This document shows positions 59,271 to 64,000 of a DNA stretch of 64,000 nt, in pieces (the stretch's first letter is position 1; every line of letters begins with the position of its first letter). The DNA is taken from NCBI GenBank assembly GCA_900549085.1, contig URMO01000003.1, positions 10,767-74,766 of the forward strand. Reading direction: 5' to 3'. Below the pieces are notes generated by a model that was given only the letters and a program-made list of their open reading frames with translations, ran no database searches and was not told the origin of the DNA. A program made the position numbers and the translations under genes. The stretch is from an uncultured Collinsella sp. Lineage in GTDB: Bacteria; Actinomycetota; Coriobacteriia; Coriobacteriales; Coriobacteriaceae.

Positions 59271-60791
59271 GTGGCCCAAGAGACGTTTAGCGATCGCCTG
59301 CGACAGACCATGTCCGATCGCGACGTTCGCCAGTCGGACGTAATCCGCGCATCGGAGATGCTCGGCAAAAAACTCGGCAAGAGTCAGATGAGCCAATATG
59401 TGAGTGGCAAGACGATTCCGCGGCGCGATGTGGCAGAGCTGCTCGCCCGCATTTTGGAGGTCGATGTTACCTGGCTGCTTGCCGGTGACGCCGATCAAGG
59501 CGAGACATCATCGCCTCGCAACGATTCCAAGCCAGAACTCCATCCCTCAGCTCAAATTCCAAGGAGCACCATCATGCGTACTTTTTCTAAATCCACCAAA
59601 CTCGAGAACGTCCTGTATGACGTGCGCGGTCCCGTCGTCGACGAGGCTGCCCGCATGGAGGACGAGGGCGAGCGTATTCTCAAGCTCAATATCGGCAACC
59701 CCGCGCCCTTTGGTTTCCGCACGCCCGATGAGGTCATTAAGGATATGCGCCAGCAGCTGCCCGACTGCGAAGGCTATTCCAACTCGCGCGGCCTGTTCTC
59801 TGCGCGCAAGGCGATCATGCAGTACTCGCAGATCAAGGGCCTGCCCAATGTTCAGATGGAGCACATCTACACGGGCAATGGCGTGTCCGAACTCATTCAG
59901 CTTTCGATGAACGCGCTGCTCGACAATGGCGACGAGATTCTGATCCCCAGCCCCGACTATCCGCTCTGGACGGCGTGCGCAACCCTTGCCGGCGGTCATC
60001 CCGTGCACTATCTGTGTGATGAGCAGGCCGATTGGTATCCCGACCTGCAGGATATGGAGTCCAAGATCACGAGCGCGACCAAGGCCCTCGTCATCATCAA
60101 CCCCAACAACCCCACGGGCTCTGTCTATCCGCGCGAGGTACTCGAGGGTATTGTTGAGATCGCGCGCAGGCACCAGCTCATGATTTTTGCCGACGAGATC
60201 TATGACCGCCTGTGCATGGACGGCTACGAGCATGTCTCCATTGCATCGCTCGCCCCCGATCTGCCCTGCATTACGTTTAGCGGCCTGTCCAAGTCGCATA
60301 TGATTGCGGGCTATCGCATTGGCTGGATGGTGCTTTCGGGCAACCAGCGCTGCATGAGCGACTTCATCATGGGCGTCAACATGCTCTCGAACATGCGCCT
60401 GTGCTCCAACGTGCCGGCTCAGTCGATCGTCCAGACGGCGCTCGGCGGCCATCAGTCGGTCAACGACTACATCCGCCCCGGCGGTCGTGTCTACGAGCAG
60501 CGCAACTTTGTGTATGAGGCGCTCAGCAAGATCGACGGCATCTCGGTGGTCAAGCCGCGTGCGGCGTTCTACATCTTCCCCAAGATGGATGTTAAGAAGT
60601 TCAACATCACCGATGACGAGCAGTTTGCCCTCGACCTGCTGCACGAGAAGAAGATCCTGATCACGCGCGGCGGCGGCTTTAACTGGGCCGAGCCCGATCA
60701 CTTCCGCATCGTGTACCTGCCGCGCATGGAAGTGCTCAAAGAGTCGCTCGAAGACCTCGCCGACTTCTTCGATCATTACCGTCAAAGCTAA
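59271..60791 (+). CDS. XRE-type HTH fused to AlaA-type alanine aminotransferase
   Basis: 506 residues from the GTG at 59271 (AAGGAGG 5 bases upstream). Residues 1-80 are an HTH (FSDRLRQTMSDRDVRQSDVI, GKSQMSQYVSGKTIPRRDVA). From residue 102 it is an aminotransferase of E. coli AlaA type (RGPVVDEAARMEDEGE, LNIGNPAPFGF, INPNNPTGSVYP, SGLSKSHMIAGYRIG with the PLP Lys). The ATG at 59574, in frame, has AAGGAG 7 bases upstream, so a stand-alone 405-residue enzyme, the size of AlaA, may also be made. The fusion suggests alanine/pyruvate-linked gene control. Confidence 0.9.
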   Translation: MAQETFSDRLRQTMSDRDVRQSDVIRASEMLGKKLGKSQMSQYVSGKTIPRRDVAELLARILEVDVTWLLAGDADQGETSSPRNDSKPELHPSAQIPRSTIMRTFSKSTKLENVLYDVRGPVVDEAARMEDEGERILKLNIGNPAPFGFRTPDEVIKDMRQQLPDCEGYSNSRGLFSARKAIMQYSQIKGLPNVQMEHIYTGNGVSELIQLSMNALLDNGDEILIPSPDYPLWTACATLAGGHPVHYLCDEQADWYPDLQDMESKITSATKALVIINPNNPTGSVYPREVLEGIVEIARRHQLMIFADEIYDRLCMDGYEHVSIASLAPDLPCITFSGLSKSHMIAGYRIGWMVLSGNQRCMSDFIMGVNMLSNMRLCSNVPAQSIVQTALGGHQSVNDYIRPGGRVYEQRNFVYEALSKIDGISVVKPRAAFYIFPKMDVKKFNITDDEQFALDLLHEKKILITRGGGFNWAEPDHFRIVYLPRMEVLKESLEDLADFFDHYRQS

Positions 60792-60813
60792 GGGATAGAG
60801 GCTCTATACAATC

Positions 60814-60851
60814 GAAAGCTCCCTGCAGTTGCTTGGCTGCAGGGAGCTTTC
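60814..60851. terminator. Bidirectional intrinsic terminator
   Basis: Perfect 15-bp stem GAAAGCTCCCTGCAG (60814-60828) with its complement at 60837-60851 and TT following. Separates the HTH-AlaA gene from the convergent deformylase gene. Confidence 0.85.
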
Positions 60852-60865
60852 TTGAATCGGTGGAA

Positions 60866-61276
60866 CTAAATAACGATTCCGTTGCAGTGGTCGATTTCGT
60901 GCTGGATGATCTCGGCGGTGTAGCCCGAGAAGTTTTTGATGCGGCGGACGAAGTTCTCGTCCAAATACTCAACCTTAATGCGGCGATAGCGGGTACAGGG
61001 ACGCTCGCCGATCAGCGAGAGGCACCCTTCGCTCGTCTGATAGGCATTGACCTGCTCAAGAATTTGAGGGTTGTACATCAGCAGCGCCCTGTTGCCGTCC
61101 TTTACGCAGATGATGCGTTTGCGCACGCCGATCATGTTGGCGGCGAGGCCCACGCACTCGTGCTCATGTTCGTTGAGCGTATCCAGGAGGTCCTGCCCGG
61201 TCGCGGCGTCGTCGGGTCCCGCGCCTTCGGAAGGAAGGCGCAAAAAGAACTCGGATTTCATGATGGGCTTAATCAT
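60866..61276 (-). CDS. def: Peptide deformylase
   Basis: Removes the N-formyl group from nascent proteins. 136 residues, with motif 1 VGLAANMIG, motif 2 EGCLS and motif 3 QHEIDH, all metal and catalytic residues present. Compact length fits the short PDF forms. The ATG at 61276 has GGAG 6 bases upstream; the open frame continues well upstream but without support. Confidence 0.93.
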   Translation of the reverse strand: MIKPIMKSEFFLRLPSEGAGPDDAATGQDLLDTLNEHEHECVGLAANMIGVRKRIICVKDGNRALLMYNPQILEQVNAYQTSEGCLSLIGERPCTRYRRIKVEYLDENFVRRIKNFSGYTAEIIQHEIDHCNGIVI

Positions 61277-61481
61277 GGCGGGCTCCTCATGTCTTATGCT
61301 TTCGTGGACTTTTAATAATAGCGCGGAAGGAAAGCTGTGCGTCCGCGTTACAATCTTGCGACGTTGGACCATGTTGTCAGACTCGTCGTGTACGGCGTCT
61401 GGCGTAAGTCTAGGGCTCATTTTTCGCCCTGGACTGTTCCTCTGGGGCGATGCGACTGTCGTTCCAAGAGGAAAGAAATGC

Positions 61482-62897
61482 ATGGGGAGCAAATCTCAGC
61501 AACAAGTTAGAGTAACGCCATCGGGCACTGCGGCGCTTCTCGTCGTAATGTATATCGCAGCCTTTGTCGCCGCGTTTAACGAGAACATCATTAACGTGGC
61601 GTTGCACGACATTATGGCGGCCTTTTCGGTGAGTGCCACCACGGTGCAGTGGCTCGTTTCGGGCTACATGATCGTGACGTCGATCTTTACGGCCATCATG
61701 GCCTTCCTGTCCGGCCGTTTCTCGACGCGCAAGCTGCTGTTTTTCGCATGCGGATGCATGGTCGCCGGCGAAGCCCTGTGCCTGGTCGCTCCGTCGTTTA
61801 GCGTTTTGCTGCCAAGTCGTATTTTGCAGGCTGCGGGATCGGGCATCTTGTTCCCGCTCATGATGAACGTGGTGCTGTCTTGTGCCCCGCGTGAGAAGCT
61901 CGGTCTGTATCTGAGCCTGGGTGGTGCCTGCATTACGCTGGGGCCGGCGTTTGGACCCGTGATCAGCGGTCTTATGTGCACGTTGTTTGGCTGGAGGGCG
62001 GTGTTCGTAGTGCCGCTGGTGGGCGGCATTGCGGTCGCAGCGGCGGGCGTTAAGCTTGTTCAGAATGTCGGAGAGCGTTCGAACATCACGCTTGATATTC
62101 TGTCGGTTGTTTTGCTCGCGGCCGGCATTACGGCATTTGTGTATTCCGTAGGCGAGTTCTCGACCAATCTGATTGCCGGTATCGTGGCGCTCTTCACCGC
62201 CATTGTGCTGCTCGGCCTGTTTGCCGCCCGTCAGCTCAAGCTCGAACATCCGGTGCTTAGCGTGCGTCCCATGGCGAGCGTTCGCTTTTGGCCTGCGTGC
62301 CTGCTTGTGGTGGTGTCGATGATGACGACGTTCTCGATGAGCGTTTTGTTGCCGCTCTATTTTGAGGGCGCATACAGAATGACCGCACTTGTTGCGGGCT
62401 TGCTCATTTTGCCGGCGATTGCCTGCAACGCCGTGACCTCGATTGTAGGCGGACGCGTGATGGACGCCCGTGGCGCATGGCCGCTGCTGCCGGTCGGCTT
62501 TACCCTGATTGCCGTGGGGCAGACTGCCATCTCGATGACGGCGGCAAGCATGAACATCGGCGTCGTCGTGGCGCTGACCGTTGTGGTGTATGCCGGAGTC
62601 GGTTTGGTGCTGAGCCCCTCGCAAACGGCCGGCTTGGAGACGCTGCCCGCCGCTGAGCATCCTCACGGAACGGCATTGCTCAACACGTGGAACATGATTG
62701 CCGCATCGTTTGGCCCGTCGCTGTTTATCGGCCTGCTCTCGAGTTCTGCGGCGACTGCCGGTGTCGCTGGCGCTGCGACGGACGTTGCCCAGGCAATTGG
62801 ATTTGCAGCTGCCGTGCGTGTGGCGGCTGCAATTGCCGTGGTTGGGTTCGCGACGTCGCTGGTGTACGCTCGTCGCGAGTCGCACATGTCGCATTAA
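61482..62897 (+). CDS. MFS transporter, DHA2 (EmrB/QacA) family
   Basis: 471 residues with about 14 helices. NENIINVALHDIMAAF, TTVQWLVSGYMIVTSIFTAI and FGPVISGLMCTLFGWRAVF fit the DHA2 family of drug:H+ antiporters (motif C-like GPxxGG region). Substrate unknown. The ATG at 61482 has GAGGAAAG upstream. Divergent from def. Confidence 0.9.
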   Translation: MGSKSQQQVRVTPSGTAALLVVMYIAAFVAAFNENIINVALHDIMAAFSVSATTVQWLVSGYMIVTSIFTAIMAFLSGRFSTRKLLFFACGCMVAGEALCLVAPSFSVLLPSRILQAAGSGILFPLMMNVVLSCAPREKLGLYLSLGGACITLGPAFGPVISGLMCTLFGWRAVFVVPLVGGIAVAAAGVKLVQNVGERSNITLDILSVVLLAAGITAFVYSVGEFSTNLIAGIVALFTAIVLLGLFAARQLKLEHPVLSVRPMASVRFWPACLLVVVSMMTTFSMSVLLPLYFEGAYRMTALVAGLLILPAIACNAVTSIVGGRVMDARGAWPLLPVGFTLIAVGQTAISMTAASMNIGVVVALTVVVYAGVGLVLSPSQTAGLETLPAAEHPHGTALLNTWNMIAASFGPSLFIGLLSSSAATAGVAGAATDVAQAIGFAAAVRVAAAIAVVGFATSLVYARRESHMSH

Positions 62898-63049
62898 TGT
62901 GTGCATATAGATTCTGCAGCTAGATTGGATGGCGACACCATAAACTAATGGACGTTTTGCCGAGAGGCATGAATGTTTAAAGCGCAAAGAGTGCGCGACG
63001 GGCCCCGCGAATGGGGCGATGATGCCCGAGAGGGCCAAGAAGGAGTCTC

Positions 63050-63859
63050 ATGTCTGAGAACGAAGAGATCATGAACGAGACCGAGAACGAGACCATGGCT
63101 GCCGAGGTCGAGGCAGTCGAGACCGTGGAGACCGAAGCTGCCGAGGTTGAGGCTGCTGACGAGGTTTCCGCCGAGGAGGAGGCCGATGTTGTCGAGGCCG
63201 CCGTTGATTACGATGACGAAGAGCTGATGGATAAGATGCAGAAGGCCGCCCGCCTGCTGCGTAGCCGTCGCTTTGCTATTTCCAAGGAGGAGGAGGCCAA
63301 GGCCGAGCGCATGGCGAACATCGAGCGCGCCATCAAGCTTCTTGACCTCAAGCCCAAGATGGAGCAGAAGGAAATGTCCGACCTGCTGGGCATGCGCCTC
63401 CGTGAGCTCGATGGCCTGATGGCCGAGGCCGAGGCTGCCGATCTGGTCGGCCGCATCGACGACGCCGAGGGCGATATGCGCAAGATCGTCGTCTTCGCTG
63501 CCGAGGATGCCGCTGAGGGCCTGGTCGAGCTTGCCAACAAGAAGGAGAAGCTCCTGCCCGAGCTTTCTTACGAGGAGGCCACCGAGCTGATGGCTGCTCT
63601 CGATAAGGTTATCGCTCCGCTCGTCGCCATGGGCCTGGACGAGGACCGCGGTCCTCGCGGCGGCCGTGACGATCGCGGTGGCCTTGGCCGCGACAGTGGC
63701 GGTCGCGGCGGCTTTGGCGGTCGCGGTGGCCGTGGCGGCTTTGGCGACCGCGGCGGCGACCGTGGCGGTCGCGGCGGCAACCGTGGTAACGACCGCGGTG
63801 GCCGTGGCGGCGATCGCGGTGGCCGCAACGGTGGCGGCTTCCGCGGCAACCGTTTTTAG
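63050..63859 (+). CDS. Acidic/winged-helix/RGG-repeat protein
   Basis: 269 residues in three parts. Residues 1-57 are very acidic (ETENETMAAEVEAVETVE ...). Residues about 60-150 look like a winged helix (MDKMQKAARLLRSRRFAISK, ERAIKLLDLKPKMEQKEMSD, LLGMRLRELDGLMAEAEAAD) of MarR-like type. Residues about 200-269 hold about eleven RGG repeats (RGGRGGFGDRGGDRGGRGG). RGG tails bind RNA or phase-separate in eukaryotes and are uncommon in bacteria. Function unknown; RNA binding is inferred. A hairpin overlaps the stop codon. Confidence 0.82.
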   Translation: MSENEEIMNETENETMAAEVEAVETVETEAAEVEAADEVSAEEEADVVEAAVDYDDEELMDKMQKAARLLRSRRFAISKEEEAKAERMANIERAIKLLDLKPKMEQKEMSDLLGMRLRELDGLMAEAEAADLVGRIDDAEGDMRKIVVFAAEDAAEGLVELANKKEKLLPELSYEEATELMAALDKVIAPLVAMGLDEDRGPRGGRDDRGGLGRDSGGRGGFGGRGGRGGFGDRGGDRGGRGGNRGNDRGGRGGDRGGRNGGGFRGNRF

Positions 63860-63886
63860 TTACGGCGTTTTACCAAACGCCGTAAC
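63859..63886 (+). terminator. Hairpin at the end of the RGG gene
   Basis: Perfect 12-bp stem GTTACGGCGTTT / AAACGCCGTAAC with a 4-base loop, starting at the last base of the stop codon. Confidence 0.6.
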
Positions 63887-63934
63887 GGGCCGACGCTGCG
63901 CGGGCCGCATTTGGACAATCTGACGTTCAATTTC

Positions 63935-63970
63935 AAGGGCGCGACCAGAAGGTCAGCGCCCTTTCGTTTC
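63935..63970 (+). terminator. Intrinsic terminator
   Basis: AAGGGCGCGACC (63935-63946) pairs with GGTCAGCGCCCTT (63951-63963) with one bulge, followed by TCGTTT. A second hairpin downstream of the RGG gene and the likely transcription end. Confidence 0.75.
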
Positions 63971-64000
63971 ACGCCACCTTGTCACAAATGCGACCCGCTC

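Overview
The window looks like chromosomal DNA of a high-GC Gram-positive gut bacterium, most likely a Collinsella or close relative (Coriobacteriia, Actinomycetota). The pointers are high GC with GC-rich third codon positions, strong AGGAGG-type ribosome sites, a bile salt hydrolase that reads like the Collinsella enzyme, LAxTG-type surface anchors (the class E sortase signal of high-GC Gram-positives), and many intergenic palindromic repeats. I see no rRNA, tRNA, insertion sequence, prophage or CRISPR array. About 57 protein genes are supported, on both strands, mostly as single genes or short operons.

Layout. 0-8 kb: partial tRNA-dihydrouridine synthase, glutaredoxin, an XRE/zinc-ribbon/TipAS fusion regulator, TrmO, a MalY/PatB C-S lyase, a flavin/PLP-fold oxidase and a large hybrid sensor kinase. 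8-14 kb: ion channel, LOG protein, ClC channel, EamA transporter and a YtrA-type GntR/ABC operon. 14-25 kb: an alternating inverted-repeat array (13955-14249), RF3, a VUT-family transporter with an SDR, uracil-DNA glycosylase, a divergent EamA/LysR pair, MATE exporter, RlmA and RsmJ rRNA methyltransferases, and small proteins. 25-34 kb: a Tet(M)-like GTPase, a two-gene unit of AAA ATPase plus UvrA2-like ATPase, TrmL, a COG0523 GTPase, an ArsC-like protein without the catalytic Cys, and a flavodoxin-like reductase. 34-39 kb: two adjacent c-di-GMP proteins. 39-47 kb: patatin, a TPP-riboswitch-controlled thiM/thiamine-binding/thiE operon, HAD phosphatase, LysR, a MetE-like methyltransferase, uracil permease and esterase. 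47-53 kb: two tandemly duplicated beta-helix surface proteins and a purine permease. 53-64 kb: a deformylase-like protein lacking the catalytic Glu, bile salt hydrolase, Kup, a divergent EamA/LysR pair, an HTH-AlaA fusion, peptide deformylase, an MFS exporter and an acidic/winged-helix/RGG protein.

Themes. RNA modification and translation are well represented (Dus, TrmO, RlmA, RsmJ, TrmL, RF3, Tet(M)-like GTPase, two deformylase-family proteins). Gut-facing functions include bile salt hydrolysis, surface adhesin-like proteins and several exporters. Nucleobase salvage is represented by uracil and purine permeases, and thiamine salvage by the riboswitch operon.

The most unusual signals are: the array at 13955-14249 (eight copies of a 15-bp motif in alternating orientation on an exact 40-bp spacing) with an identical solitary copy just before the MATE start codon; the surface-protein duplication, which carries a fossil of the purine permease 3' end and a frameshift in one copy; the HTH-AlaA fusion with an internal ribosome site and an AAATTGAACT operator cluster; and the C-terminal RGG protein. 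Functional calls rest on recognised motifs only; no database search was run.
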